The notes: generated from the letters alone by a model not told the origin. A stretch of DNA of 64,000 bases from DAISJI01 sp964559835 (GCA_964559835.1 CAZLJE010000008.1:1-64000); one strand, 5' to 3'; counted from the first letter of the stretch, positions 46,473 to 55,268 are shown. Numbers and translations are program-made.

Positions 46473-47861
46473 TTACTTGCCGGCTGCTTGCTTCTTGCGT
46501 GAGGCGAACATGTAGTACACGGGCACGCCCGCCAGCATCACCAGCGAGCCCCACGCCGAGTTCTTTATATTGGCCGCAAAGGTGTACACGAGCAGCACCG
46601 CCGAACAGAGCACGAATAGGGCGGGCACGACCGGATATCCCCACACGCGGTACGGGCGCGGGCGGTCCGGTTCGCGCTTGCGGAACAGGAAGACCGTGCT
46701 GGTCGTGAGCATATAAAAGAGCCACTCGGCAAACAGCGTGATCGAGAATAGTGCCTGGAATTTTCCGACCACCGTCACCAGCACGATCGCCAGCACTGCC
46801 TGGAAGACGATCGATGTCGACGGCGTGTGGTAACGCGGGTGGATCCTGGCGAGCGCCGACACCAGGTAACCGTCGTGCGCGGCAGCGAATGGCACGCGCG
46901 CGCCGGTAAGCGTTGCACCGTTCAGGGTGGCGAGCATCTGGAACGCCATGACAGCCGTGAATATCGTCGCAGCGCCAATGCCGAGCGCGATCCGCATCGC
47001 GTCGGCGGCAGGACTTCCGGTGGCGGCGATCTGCGTGGCCGGCATGACGTACTGCACCGCCGCGTTCAGGAGCATGTACAGCGCCCCGACCAGCCCAACG
47101 CCGGCGATGAGCGCGATCGGGATACTCCGCTCCGGCCGGCGGATCTCGCCCGCCACCATGTTCAGGTTGTTCCAGCCGTCGTACGCCCACAAGGCCGCGA
47201 GCAGCGCCACCATGAATCCGACCATCCCGCCCTTCGCGCCCGCGAACGTCGACGAATAATTCGATACCGAACCGCCGCGATAGGTGAACGCAACGAGAAT
47301 GACGGCGATCACGAGTCCCACTTTAAGTATCGTGAAGAACAACTGGAAATCGCCCGCGCGTTTCACCCCGATGTAGTTGATGAACGAAATGAAGATCACG
47401 AGCACGATGGCGACGATCTGCGCTCCCGTGATCTCGATGGGCGAGTGCAGCACCGGGTTGGGTAGCCATGACAAAGACGGAAGCCGCCCGAGGATGCGCG
47501 CCATTCCGGTGGCGATGGTCGCGATCGAGCCGGGCTTCGCGATCAGGAACGTGCTCCACGCGTACACGAACCCCATCACCGGGCCGTAACCGTCGCGCAG
47601 GTAAACATACTCGCCGCCGGCCTCTGGCTTCATCGCGCCCAGCTCGGCATATGTCAGCGCGCCGAGAAAACTCAAGACCCCGCCGACGATCCACGCCAGG
47701 TACACCATCTTCGCCGTGCCGACGGCCTGCATCATCTCCGTCGGTACGAGAAAGATTCCGGTGCCGATGATCGTCCCGACGACGATGGCCGCCGCGTGGT
47801 TCACCGTCAGGTCGCGCGCGAGACCTTTCGAATTTGTCGCTTCAGTAGCGCTAGTCGTCAA
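46473..47861 (-). CDS. APC-superfamily amino acid permease
   Basis: A 462-residue inner-membrane transporter with 12 helices. The APC opening motif VVGTIIGTGIFLVPTEMMQA and the helix-6 region VALLAALWAYDGWNNLNMVAGEI are clear. It moves amino acids, probably with protons. The TTG at 47861 is preferred: AAGGA sits 6 bases upstream. The longer reading to 47936 or 47963 passes through sequence that looks like a dispersed intergenic repeat (HHKGHKGTRRN). It follows the SSS symporter gene on the same strand; the two may share a transcript. Substrate unknown. Confidence 0.83.
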   Translation of the reverse strand: MTTSATEATNSKGLARDLTVNHAAAIVVGTIIGTGIFLVPTEMMQAVGTAKMVYLAWIVGGVLSFLGALTYAELGAMKPEAGGEYVYLRDGYGPVMGFVYAWSTFLIAKPGSIATIATGMARILGRLPSLSWLPNPVLHSPIEITGAQIVAIVLVIFISFINYIGVKRAGDFQLFFTILKVGLVIAVILVAFTYRGGSVSNYSSTFAGAKGGMVGFMVALLAALWAYDGWNNLNMVAGEIRRPERSIPIALIAGVGLVGALYMLLNAAVQYVMPATQIAATGSPAADAMRIALGIGAATIFTAVMAFQMLATLNGATLTGARVPFAAAHDGYLVSALARIHPRYHTPSTSIVFQAVLAIVLVTVVGKFQALFSITLFAEWLFYMLTTSTVFLFRKREPDRPRPYRVWGYPVVPALFVLCSAVLLVYTFAANIKNSAWGSLVMLAGVPVYYMFASRKKQAAGK

Positions 47862-47867
47862 TGGGTT

Positions 47868-47903
47868 CCTTCGTGTTCCTTTGTGTCCTTTGTGGTGAAG
47901 TCT
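47868..47903. repeat. Dispersed intergenic repeat text
   Basis: The stretch ttcgtgttcctttgtgtcct, then ttgtggt, resembles short repeats that recur between genes in many genomes of this type. It lies immediately upstream of the permease start and suggests that the longer start is wrong. Confidence 0.45.
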
Positions 47904-47904
47904 T

Positions 47905-49395
47905 TCACTCTGCACTCTGGCTTCTTGATCCTTCATTGCCAGCAAATGCCAAGCTCGCCACATATCCGACAGTAAACGTCATTGCCACTCCCAGCGGTAC
48001 GTACCAGGTGAACGGGATTTTCGTCAGCCGCCAGATGAGGAAGTTGGCGACGAATCCGCAGAACATCCCCGCCATTGCGCCTCGCTCGTTGCTACGCCGT
48101 GTCAAAACGCCGAGCAAGAATACGCCCAGCAGCGCCCCATAGGCGACGGACGCTATCGCCAGGCCGTATTCGACCACGACCTGGACGCGCCGCGAAGCGA
48201 TGGCGATGGCGAACAGGATGGCAGCCCAGACGAGCGTGGAAAATCTCGAGATCCGCATCCGCTGTTTCTCCGTCGCTTCGGGCTTCATGCGCAGATAGAA
48301 GTCGACGATCGAGCTTGACGATAGCGAATTCAGCGCGGCGCTCAGGTTCGACATGGCGGCCGCAAGGATCGCCGCGATCAGCAGGCCTGACACTCCGTGT
48401 GGCATGTGGTCGACGACGAACGTGGGGAAGATCCAGTCATACGACGCCCAATTCGGATTCTGCGCCGAGTAATAGACCCACAGCAGCACGCCCATGAGCA
48501 GGAACATCGAGAACTGGAACAGTACGGCAAAGCCGCTGGTCACCAGGGCCAGCTTCGATTGCGCTTGATTGCGCGCCGCCAGCAATCGCTGGACGATCAA
48601 CTGGTCGGTTCCGTGGCTTGCGGTGGTCAGAAACGCCCCGCCGATCAGCCCCGACCAGAAGGTGTACACCTTCATGAAATCGGGCGTGAAATCGAACACA
48701 CGGAACTTGTGCGCCGAATTCGCCATCGTGCTCACAGTCGACCAGCCGCCCGGCACCAGGTGCAGCAGCGTGACGAATCCCACGACGGTGCCGATGAGGT
48801 AAATGAACATCTGCACCACGTCGGTCCAGATCACCGCCGCCATGCCGCCCTCAAAGGTGTAGATCAGCGTTAGCACCGTCACGATCCCGATGGCGATCAC
48901 GTCCCGCTGCAGGTCGCTGAAGCTGGTCAGCACCGCGCCCAGCGTGATCCGTACCACGATGGCGACGGCGAACACGCGCACGCCCTCAGCCGCCGCCCGC
49001 GTTACCAGGAACAGCGTCGCCGTCAGCGAGCGCAACCGCGTCCCGAAGCGCCGCTCCATCAATTGGTACGCGGTAAAAAGCTCGCCCCGGAAATAATGCG
49101 GGATGAAGATGCCGGCGATGACGAATCGTCCGACAACGTAGCCGAATACCACCTGCAGGAACGTCAGGTCGCCGCGATACGCGACGCCCGGAATGCTGAT
49201 GATCGTCAGCGTGCTCGTTTCCGCCGCCACGATGGACAGCATGATCGCCCACCACGGCACGTTGCGGTCGGCGAGGAAGTAGTCCTTCAGCGACCGTTGT
49301 TTCTTCCGGAATTGCAGCCCGAAAGCGGTGATGCCCGCGAGATAGATCGCAATAATTACGAGGTCCAGCCGGTCGAGACCCATGTGGGCAGCCAT
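47905..49395 (-). CDS. Sodium:solute symporter (SSS family)
   Basis: A 496-residue symporter with 13 predicted membrane segments. The family starts with LVIIAIYLAGITAFGLQFRK, then LKDYFLADRNVPWWAIMLSI, and the signature near the sodium sites reads SHGTDQLIVQRLLAARNQAQ. A further cluster is LIAAILAAAMSNLSAALNSL. SSS members import sugars, sialic acid, amino acids and the like with Na+. The BadF-type kinase gene 99 bases away on the opposite strand suggests an amino sugar, as kinases of that family often act on N-acetylglucosamine. This is contextual inference only. Starts at 49395 or 49383 are possible. Confidence 0.88.
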   Translation of the reverse strand: MAAHMGLDRLDLVIIAIYLAGITAFGLQFRKKQRSLKDYFLADRNVPWWAIMLSIVAAETSTLTIISIPGVAYRGDLTFLQVVFGYVVGRFVIAGIFIPHYFRGELFTAYQLMERRFGTRLRSLTATLFLVTRAAAEGVRVFAVAIVVRITLGAVLTSFSDLQRDVIAIGIVTVLTLIYTFEGGMAAVIWTDVVQMFIYLIGTVVGFVTLLHLVPGGWSTVSTMANSAHKFRVFDFTPDFMKVYTFWSGLIGGAFLTTASHGTDQLIVQRLLAARNQAQSKLALVTSGFAVLFQFSMFLLMGVLLWVYYSAQNPNWASYDWIFPTFVVDHMPHGVSGLLIAAILAAAMSNLSAALNSLSSSSIVDFYLRMKPEATEKQRMRISRFSTLVWAAILFAIAIASRRVQVVVEYGLAIASVAYGALLGVFLLGVLTRRSNERGAMAGMFCGFVANFLIWRLTKIPFTWYVPLGVAMTFTVGYVASLAFAGNEGSRSQSAE

Positions 49396-49414
49396 TATAC
49401 GTTCTGCTTTTCCC

Positions 49415-49465
49415 TCAACCCTACGCCCTACGCCCTGAGCCCTGCGCCTTACGCCTTGCGCCCGC
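49415..49465. repeat. Tandem-like intergenic repeat, CCCTACGC / CCCTGCGC unit
   Basis: The text ccctacgccctacgccctga, followed by gccctgcgccttacgccttg, contains five to six degenerate copies of an 8- to 9-base unit. It sits in the divergent promoter region between the symporter and kinase genes. Confidence 0.6.
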
Positions 49466-49493
49466 TTTTCCGTGCTAACCTTCTTCTCACCCC

Positions 49494-50408
49494 ATGGCCA
49501 AATACCTCGGCATCGATGGCGGCGGCTCCAAGACCGCTTGCGTCATCGCCGACGACGCGCTCGTGCTTGCCACCGCGACCGCCGGCGGCAGTAGCATCGT
49601 CCGCCTCGGCGAGTCCGTTGCGCGCGCGAATCTCCATGCCGCTGTCGAGGAGGCTTGCGCCATCGCCGGCATTCGCCCCGTCGACATCGACGCGGCCGTG
49701 ATCGGCGTCGCCGGCGCCGGTTCCGTATCCGAATACGCCACGGCCATCCGCCGCATTCTCGCCGAGATCGGCGTGCGCGATGTCGAAGTGGTCGGCGACA
49801 ACGTGATCGCGCTCGAAGCCGCCTTCTCCGGTCTCCCCGGTGTTGTCATCATTTCCGGTACCGGCTCCATCGCCTTCGGACGCAACCATCGCGGCGAGAC
49901 CGCGCGCGCCGGCGGCTACGGCTTCGCCATCTCCGACGAAGGCTCCGGCCACTGGATCGGCCGCAACATTGTCGCTGCCGCGATGCACGCCTACGATGCC
50001 GGTGATCCCGCCCTGCTCGACGCCATCGCGACCACATGGAAGGTCTCCGGTCTGGATGAACTGGTGCGCAAGTCCAATTCCGATCCGCATCCGGACTTCG
50101 CGCAACTGTTCCCGATGACCGTCGAACTCGCCGCTCGCGGCCACGCCGTCGCGCAATCCGTCTTGCACGAAGCCGGGCACGAACTGGCGGGCCTCGTTGC
50201 CGCGGTCATCCACAAGCTCTGGCAGGAACGTAAGCCGGTCCGCGTCGCCATCGGAGGCGGCGTCTTCGCTCATTCGCCCCAAGTACGCAAGAACTTCTAC
50301 GTCTGCCTGCGCGACATGCAGCCGTCGGCGGCCGTGAACTTCCGCATCATCGAACCGGTCGCTGGCGCGCTGTGGCTGGCGCGCCAGTCGGGCGTGAAGG
50401 TGAAGTGA
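49494..50408 (+). CDS. BadF/BadG/BcrA/BcrD ATPase family kinase (N-acetylglucosamine kinase-like)
   Basis: A 304-residue ASKHA-fold kinase. The phosphate-1 loop is AKYLGIDGGGSKTACVIAD, the second phosphate loop VVIISGTGSIAFG, followed by a catalytic/adenosine region GYGFAISDEGSGHWIGRNIV and GGGVFAHSPQV near the end. The DEGSG(H)WIG block is typical of the eukaryotic-like N-acetylglucosamine kinase group rather than of benzoyl-CoA reductase subunits, which also need cysteines that are absent here. It probably phosphorylates an amino sugar delivered by the neighbouring SSS symporter. It overlaps the next gene by one base (TGATG). Confidence 0.85.
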   Translation: MAKYLGIDGGGSKTACVIADDALVLATATAGGSSIVRLGESVARANLHAAVEEACAIAGIRPVDIDAAVIGVAGAGSVSEYATAIRRILAEIGVRDVEVVGDNVIALEAAFSGLPGVVIISGTGSIAFGRNHRGETARAGGYGFAISDEGSGHWIGRNIVAAAMHAYDAGDPALLDAIATTWKVSGLDELVRKSNSDPHPDFAQLFPMTVELAARGHAVAQSVLHEAGHELAGLVAAVIHKLWQERKPVRVAIGGGVFAHSPQVRKNFYVCLRDMQPSAAVNFRIIEPVAGALWLARQSGVKVK

Positions 50409-51229
50409 TGACGCAGCACTCCACGGGAGCGCGTCGTGCTCCGGAGCGCCGTGAGCCTCAAGGTCCGCTCGAGGACCTGATCTCCAGCCAGGAACTGCCC
50501 GTACTGCGCGGCGTTGCCTCCAGCGCGCGCCTGACCGAGGACCTCGCGCTCTTGCTGCTCAAGAGGCGCGATCTGCCGCCGCAGGTGCTGGAAGACCTCT
50601 CGCGCAACGCTTCGATCATGAAGTACCGCAAAGTGATCTTCGGCGTCGTGTCGCACCCGCGCACGCCGCGCCATATCACGCTTCCCATCACGCGGCGGCT
50701 CTACACGTTCGAGCTGATGCAACTCGCGCTGATGCCCGCGGTTGCTGCCGACCTCAAGCTCGCCATTGAAGAGACGCTCGTGTCGCGCCTCGAGACACTC
50801 TCTTCCGGCGAGCGCATGAGTCTCGCGCGACGCGGCTCGACTCGCATTGCCGCCTCGCTGCTCACCGATCCTGAGACCCGCGTCATTGAAGCTGCGCTCG
50901 ACAATTCCTACCTGACGGAAGTCTGGGTGGTGAAGACCGTCATGCGCGACGACTGTCCGCATCCGCTCGTGCACGCCGTCTGCAAGCACAGTAAGTGGTC
51001 GCTGCGCCGCGACGTGCAGGTCGCACTGCTGCGCAACCAGCAGACGCCGCTCGCCCCCGCCATTGCCATCGCCGCCGCGCTGCCGGCGCATATCGTGCGC
51101 GACGTGCTCCATCACTCGCGCCTTCAGCCCAACATCAAGGCTTATCTCGCCGAACAGCTTGCCCGGAGAAGCGCGGCTCGGCAAAAGAAAATCGGCGAAG
51201 ATCCATCCTCTTCGCCGACTGACAACTGA
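50408..51229 (+). CDS. HEAT/LRV-like helical repeat protein
   Basis: A 273-residue, almost entirely helical protein. Repeated 35- to 40-residue helical hairpins are seen (LTEDLALLLLKRRDLPPQVL, SLARRGSTRIAASLLTDPET, NSYLTEVWVVKTVMRDDCPH, RRDVQVALLRNQQTPLAPAI), consistent with a HEAT/LRV-type superhelix used for protein binding. No catalytic residues. The ATG at 50408 overlaps the stop of the kinase gene, so the two are coupled. The last 15 codons overlap a 10-bp perfect hairpin (51192-51218) and run into a simple repeat, so the C-terminus may have been extended by repeat sequence. Function unknown. Confidence 0.65.
   Translation: MTQHSTGARRAPERREPQGPLEDLISSQELPVLRGVASSARLTEDLALLLLKRRDLPPQVLEDLSRNASIMKYRKVIFGVVSHPRTPRHITLPITRRLYTFELMQLALMPAVAADLKLAIEETLVSRLETLSSGERMSLARRGSTRIAASLLTDPETRVIEAALDNSYLTEVWVVKTVMRDDCPHPLVHAVCKHSKWSLRRDVQVALLRNQQTPLAPAIAIAAALPAHIVRDVLHHSRLQPNIKAYLAEQLARRSAARQKKIGEDPSSSPTDN
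51192..51218. terminator. Hairpin at the 3' end of the helical repeat gene
   Basis: A perfect 10-bp stem, TCGGCGAAGA / TCTTCGCCGA, with a 7-base loop, placed within the last codons of the gene at 50408-51229. A T run (51250-51254) comes only after a CAACTGA repeat, so it may be a terminator displaced by repeat insertion or a chance hairpin. Confidence 0.4.
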
Positions 51230-51249
51230 CAACTGGCAACTGACAACTG
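51218..51249. repeat. Simple repeat, CTGACAACTG unit
   Basis: Four degenerate copies of CTGACAACTG in a row between convergent genes. The first copy supplies the stop codon of the preceding reading frame. Similar units occur at 45985-46016 and 54043-54079. Confidence 0.6.
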
Positions 51250-51252
51250 TTT

Positions 51253-51987
51253 TTAGTGTTCTTCGCGCGCTTCCTGGAAATCCTTGCTCACGGCATTCAT
51301 GAACGCCATGGCCGAAGCCGGCGGAGGCACCCGTCCCGACAGGATCGTCCGGAACGGGACGCTCTTCCCGTACATCGCGACCGTCGTATCCATGTCCTGG
51401 CTGACCTTTGCGCCGCTCAGGTCGAGAGCTGCGAACAGGCCCTTCGTGCGCGAGTAACTCAGGATCTGCGAGTTCATCTTCACGTCGGTGGCAGCCTGCG
51501 CTTCGCGACCGACCGGTCCGGCTGCGATCGAAGCTTCGCCGCCCAGTTTCAGCTTGTCGTTGAGCAGGCTCTGCACGGCGCCATCGTTCATGAACAGCAG
51601 GACGACGTCAGCCGACTCCACACCGATCTGCGCGCCCCAACTGCCGCCCGAAAGCGTGATGGGCGCCGGCGCGCTCCATCCGTTCGGCGTGCGGCAACTT
51701 ACCAACCCGCGGCCATGCTGACCGCCGAAGACGAATCCGCCCTTCACCATGTCCGGTACCACGGCGACGCACTTCGCCTTGGCCAGGATGTCTTTCGGAA
51801 TCGAGCTGTCCGGCGCGTTGATCAGATTGTTCAGATCGTCGGCGGCCATGCGAACGCGCTCTTGCACCTGCGCGCTCTGTTTATCGACGCCCTGCGGAGT
51901 TGCCGCCGTGGCCTTCTTGTGCGTGCACCCCGTCGCGGCCAGCAGCAGCAAAGAACCTAAGGCAATCACAACCATCCACTTTTTCAT
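51253..51987 (-). CDS. SYLF-domain lipid-binding lipoprotein (Ysc84-like)
   Basis: A 244-residue outer- or inner-membrane lipoprotein. The signal peptide ends in the lipobox LAATGC (Cys about residue 21). The SYLF/DUF500 core is complete: KAKCVAVVPDMVKGGFVFGG, then HGRGLVSCR, SGGSWGAQIGVESADVVLLF and GEASIAAGPVGREAQAATD. The family binds phosphoinositides in eukaryotes; in bacteria its role in the envelope is not established. GAGGGAC lies at the right distance from the ATG at 51987. It is convergent with the helical repeat gene. Confidence 0.85.
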   Translation of the reverse strand: MKKWMVVIALGSLLLLAATGCTHKKATAATPQGVDKQSAQVQERVRMAADDLNNLINAPDSSIPKDILAKAKCVAVVPDMVKGGFVFGGQHGRGLVSCRTPNGWSAPAPITLSGGSWGAQIGVESADVVLLFMNDGAVQSLLNDKLKLGGEASIAAGPVGREAQAATDVKMNSQILSYSRTKGLFAALDLSGAKVSQDMDTTVAMYGKSVPFRTILSGRVPPPASAMAFMNAVSKDFQEAREEH

Positions 51988-52224
51988 GACTTGTCCCTCA
52001 GTAGCCTCTCCCATTCGGTCCTGCGTAGTCTGCGAGGCCTACGTATAGGAAGTACCTGTGCTACCGCTGGTTGGCTCACCTGCAACGGTTGCTGGATGGG
52101 GTAGTTTCGTTACTTGCTCAGCTAGGTGTTTAGCCTGCTGCCCGGAAAAAGAGCGGCATCTTCGGCCAACCCTGTTCCCGCACTGCATCCAAGATTTTCG
52201 ACAAACCCACCTGGGGCCCCCTGT

Positions 52225-53337
52225 ATGTTCCGCGTGTCTCGTCCCATTCTGCTCACAATTGCGCTGTCCGCGACCGCGATCGCGCAAAACTCGACCGCTC
52301 CTGCCGCCGACCCTCCTGAACCGGTCTCCATCGGCATCGTCGTCGACGATAGTGCCGCCGCACGTTCCGAAGCCTCGGTTCGCGAAGCCATCAAAAACGT
52401 TGTCAGCCACCTTCGTGACGGCGACGAATACGCCGTCGTCGCCGCCACCGACAAAGTCGTCCTCGCCCAGGAACTCACCGATGATCCGGCGCTTGCGACC
52501 AAGGCCATCGACAAGGTGCACGGCAGCCGCCGCAACCTCATCTTCGATGGCTTGGTTTCCGCCATCGACTACCTGAATCAAAACGCCGGCAACGACCGCC
52601 AGGCGCTGCTCGTGCTTAGTTCCGGCGTCGACAATGGCAGTCGTACTCCTCTCGACGAGGCGCTGGCCAAGGCTGTTGACGCCTCTATGCCCATCTACAC
52701 GGTCGCGGTCGCATCGGGCAGTTGGAAAGGCAACGCCGACCTTCAGCGGCTGGCCAGTGCTACTGGCGGCACGGCGTTCTTTCCCGCCAAGCGCTCCGAG
52801 ATCGACGACGTCTCGCAAGCCATTGCCGTCAAACTCACCGGCGCGGGAACTAGATCTCACGATTCCTCCAAGCCGCTCGATGCATATTCGGAACTGCTCG
52901 TGCGCAGCATCCCCGTCGCCGGGCAGATCGACACGTTCCCGAGGGGCGACAACCACCTGCTTCAGAAACTGCTCGTCTCGCGCTTGCAGGCGAAGAAGAT
53001 CTTCCCCAGCGTGGTTGACGCGACTTCCGCCTCGGGTATCGAGGCCGGAGACCCACCGAGGCGACCTGGTGCAGTCGAACTGCTCGGCACCATCGTCTCC
53101 TATCGCGAGGGCAGCCGTTTGAAGCGCGGCACGGCCGGACTTCTCGGCCGCGGCGCTACGCGCCTGCGTGTGCAGTTCATCTTCCGCGACGCCGCCACCG
53201 GCAAGGACCTGTTCGCCCTCACCGAGGAGGGCACCGGCGCTTCGGGCCTGCTCGCCGGCGACAACGATGCCAACAAGATCCAGGCCATGAATAAGCTCAT
53301 CGATCGCCTCTTGCGCGACATCCGCCAGAAGCAATAG
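52225..53337 (+). CDS. Secreted VWA (von Willebrand factor A) domain protein
   Basis: A 370-residue protein with a signal peptide (FRVSRPILLTIALSATAIAQ). A VWA domain at about residues 33-215 follows. Its metal-adhesion motif is altered: the first strand is SIGIVVDDSAAARSE, where D-x-S-x-S would be expected. The later strand LLVLSSGVDNGSRT has the usual S/D pattern. This layout matches the acidobacterial VWA proteins that sit in the periplasm with unknown partners. The C-terminal half is beta-rich. The ATG at 52225 is the best start for the signal peptide. It is followed after 43 bases by a small membrane protein gene, perhaps in one operon. Confidence 0.72.
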   Translation: MFRVSRPILLTIALSATAIAQNSTAPAADPPEPVSIGIVVDDSAAARSEASVREAIKNVVSHLRDGDEYAVVAATDKVVLAQELTDDPALATKAIDKVHGSRRNLIFDGLVSAIDYLNQNAGNDRQALLVLSSGVDNGSRTPLDEALAKAVDASMPIYTVAVASGSWKGNADLQRLASATGGTAFFPAKRSEIDDVSQAIAVKLTGAGTRSHDSSKPLDAYSELLVRSIPVAGQIDTFPRGDNHLLQKLLVSRLQAKKIFPSVVDATSASGIEAGDPPRRPGAVELLGTIVSYREGSRLKRGTAGLLGRGATRLRVQFIFRDAATGKDLFALTEEGTGASGLLAGDNDANKIQAMNKLIDRLLRDIRQKQ

Positions 53338-53380
53338 CGCCGGCGTTGGCGTACCATGTCGAGCGGGTGAGGGTGTTCGC

Positions 53381-53911
53381 ATGTCACCACTCTCGGGATG
53401 GGAAAACTTCTACGTGATCGTCGGCTCGTCGGCGGGCGCGCTCATCGGCTTGCAATTCGTCGTTATCACGCTGATCTCCGACATGCCTATCACGCCCGGT
53501 ACTGCCATGGCGGGCGAGGCGTTCACCACTCCGACCATCGTTTACTTCGGGACCGCGCTTTTCCTTTCGGCGATCATTTGCGCTCCCTGGGACGGCCTCG
53601 GGGCGGTCGCCGTTGTGTGGACCGTGTTGGGACTTGTGGGCATCGCGTATGTGATCGTTGTGACTCGGCGTGTGCGCCGGCAGTCCGCATATCGGCCTGA
53701 GTTCGAGGACTGGCTCTTCCACGTCGCGCTGCCGTTCATGGCCTACGCAGCACTGGCCGCATCGGGTTTCAGCGCTCGCTCCCATGAACGCCGTGCGCTG
53801 TTCGGTGTTGCGGCCGTGTCCCTGCTGCTGCTCTTCGTCGGCATCCACAACGCGTGGGATGCCGTTACCTACAACGTCTTCGTCCGCAAACCCAAACAAG
53901 ATAAGCGGTGA
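53381..53911 (+). CDS. Four-helix membrane protein of unknown function
   Basis: A 176-residue membrane protein with four hydrophobic segments (NFYVIVGSSAGALIGLQFVV; TIVYFGTALFLSAIICAPWD; GLGAVAVVWTVLGLVGIAYV; LFHVALPFMAYAALAASGFS, plus a C-terminal FGVAAVSLLLLFVGIHNAWD, which may make it five). The end is basic. I do not recognise the family. The ATG at 53381 overlaps no neighbour but follows GGGTGAGGG. Same strand as the VWA protein. Confidence 0.7.
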   Translation: MSPLSGWENFYVIVGSSAGALIGLQFVVITLISDMPITPGTAMAGEAFTTPTIVYFGTALFLSAIICAPWDGLGAVAVVWTVLGLVGIAYVIVVTRRVRRQSAYRPEFEDWLFHVALPFMAYAALAASGFSARSHERRALFGVAAVSLLLLFVGIHNAWDAVTYNVFVRKPKQDKR

Positions 53912-53927
53912 TCGGTGGTCAGAACAA

Positions 53928-54000
53928 AACCTTCATCGCAGAGGACGCAGAGAACAAGACAACGTTTTTGATCCGTGTTCATCCGTGAAAATCCGTGGCT
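53928..54000. repeat. Dispersed intergenic repeat text
   Basis: Contains cgcagaggacgcagag and gatccgtgttcatccgtgaa, then aatccgtggc. The latter in particular is a phrase I associate with short dispersed repeats in Acidobacteriota and related genomes, though I cannot count copies here. It lies between a membrane protein gene and the alcohol dehydrogenase gene. Confidence 0.45.
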
Positions 54001-54042
54001 GCTTTTGATTTTTTCAGCCGCGCACTTCCCGGCGTTCTACCC

Positions 54043-54079
54043 GCTGATGACTGACCGCTGATTACTGACCACTGATTAC
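54043..54079. repeat. Simple repeat, CTGA(C)CACTGATTA unit
   Basis: Three degenerate units (ctgatgactgaccgctgatt, then actgaccactgatta) directly at the 3' end of the alcohol dehydrogenase gene; the last unit overlaps its stop codon region. Confidence 0.5.
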
Positions 54080-55095
54080 CCAGTCGTGATCACCACCCGG
54101 AAGCGGGCCTTGTTGCTCATCATGCGGTCGTACGCTTCCTGCGCTTTTTCCAGCGGAAACGTCTCCGTCATCGGACGCACGCCCATCATCGCCGAGAACT
54201 TCATCGTGTCTTCGGAATCCATCGACGATCCCGACGGCCAGCCATAGAGTCCCGCCCGCTTTCCGATCAGGCCGGCGGTGTTGAGCGGCATCGGCTTGAA
54301 ATCGGCGCCGAGCACGACCAGGCGTCCGTCCACGGAAAGCCCATCGATGGTTGCTGTCATTGCCTCCGCGCTGGTGGCGGTGGCGAGAATGATCTTCGCG
54401 CCGCCCAGCTTCTGTAACTCCTCGGCGGGGTTTCCGGCCGTGCTGTCGATGTAGTGTTGCGCGCCGAGTTGTCGTGCCAGCGGCGCCTTGTCCTTGCCGC
54501 GTGCGATCGCAATGGTGCGGAAGCCCATCTTCGCGGCGAACTGCACTCCCAGGTGTCCCAGGCCGCCGATGCCGACGACCGCGACGGTATCACCGCTGCG
54601 CGCACCGGTGTTGCGCAGCGCATTGAACGTAGTGATGCCCGCGCACATCAACGGGCCGGCGTCGACGGGCGCGATGTCGTCCGGGATTGCCGCCAGGCCC
54701 TCGTACGGCGCCAGCATGTAGTCCTCGTAGCCGCCATCCATGTGGATGCCCGTGACCTTCTGGTTGGCGCAGGTGATGAAGTTGCCGCGCCGGCACGATT
54801 CACAGTATCCGCAATAGAAGCCGAGCCAGCCGATGCCGACCCGTTGTCCTGCCTTCCACAGCGGCGGCACGTCGGGACCGACCGCGTCGATCACGCCGGC
54901 CACCTCGTGTCCCGGCACACGCGGATACGTGATGCCGGGCCACATACCTTCTTTCGTCAGCACGTCGCTATGACACAGCCCGCACGCCTGCACTTTCACC
55001 CTCACCTGTCGCGGTCCCGGCTGCGGGATGTCGAGCTCCACCATCTCAAATGGTCCACCGGCTTTGCTCACTTGCACTGCACGCATTTTCGCCAT
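54076..55095 (-). CDS. Zinc-dependent alcohol dehydrogenase (MDR superfamily)
   Basis: A 339-residue medium-chain dehydrogenase. Catalytic zinc ligands are visible in ACGLCHSD and PGHEVAGV. The structural zinc cluster is GFYCGYCESCRRGNFITC, and the nucleotide fold is AVVGIGGLGHLGVQFAAKMG. It interconverts alcohols and aldehydes with NAD(P); the close match to AdhP-type enzymes favours primary alcohols. The ATG at 55095 has GGAG upstream. An extension to 55176 would lack a ribosome-binding site. No clear operon partner. Confidence 0.88.
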   Translation of the reverse strand: MAKMRAVQVSKAGGPFEMVELDIPQPGPRQVRVKVQACGLCHSDVLTKEGMWPGITYPRVPGHEVAGVIDAVGPDVPPLWKAGQRVGIGWLGFYCGYCESCRRGNFITCANQKVTGIHMDGGYEDYMLAPYEGLAAIPDDIAPVDAGPLMCAGITTFNALRNTGARSGDTVAVVGIGGLGHLGVQFAAKMGFRTIAIARGKDKAPLARQLGAQHYIDSTAGNPAEELQKLGGAKIILATATSAEAMTATIDGLSVDGRLVVLGADFKPMPLNTAGLIGKRAGLYGWPSGSSMDSEDTMKFSAMMGVRPMTETFPLEKAQEAYDRMMSNKARFRVVITTG

Positions 55096-55218
55096 CGTTG
55101 TTCTCCGATCAGTTCGATTGTCGGATGTGGGCACGGCGGGGAACGATTCAATCTGCCTCGTCGAGGACTGCGCCAATAAAAGCCAACCCGACCTGCGAAC
55201 GCTGCCGACAGCAGGTGG

Positions 55219-55268
55219 CCCACCCTAGCTGGTTTTGCTAGGGTGGGTTCCGACAAAATATCGGAACC
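55219..55268. repeat. Double hairpin repeat upstream of the DUF4386 gene
   Basis: First hairpin: CCCACCCTAGC, 7-base loop, GCTAGGGTGGG (11 bp, perfect). Overlapping it, GGTTCCGA, 7-base loop, TCGGAACC (8 bp, perfect). A close relative of the first hairpin, with the same 11-base arms and one mismatch, occurs at 60758-60786, so this is a dispersed hairpin element rather than a terminator. Confidence 0.65.

Noticed and set aside
49415..49465. CRISPR-like tandem units
   Set aside because: Units are only 8-9 bases, degenerate and without spacers, and no cas genes are in the window.
49449..50282. 277-codon frame antisense to the BadF-type kinase
   Set aside because: Low-complexity Gly/Asp/Ala-rich translation opposite a gene with clear ATPase motifs.
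49494..50408. Benzoyl-CoA reductase or dehydratase activator subunit
   Set aside because: The iron-sulphur cysteines of those activators are missing and no dehydratase genes lie nearby.
52039..53382. 447-codon frame antisense to the VWA protein gene
   Set aside because: The plus-strand gene has a signal peptide and a VWA fold; the minus-strand frame has neither start signal nor homology.
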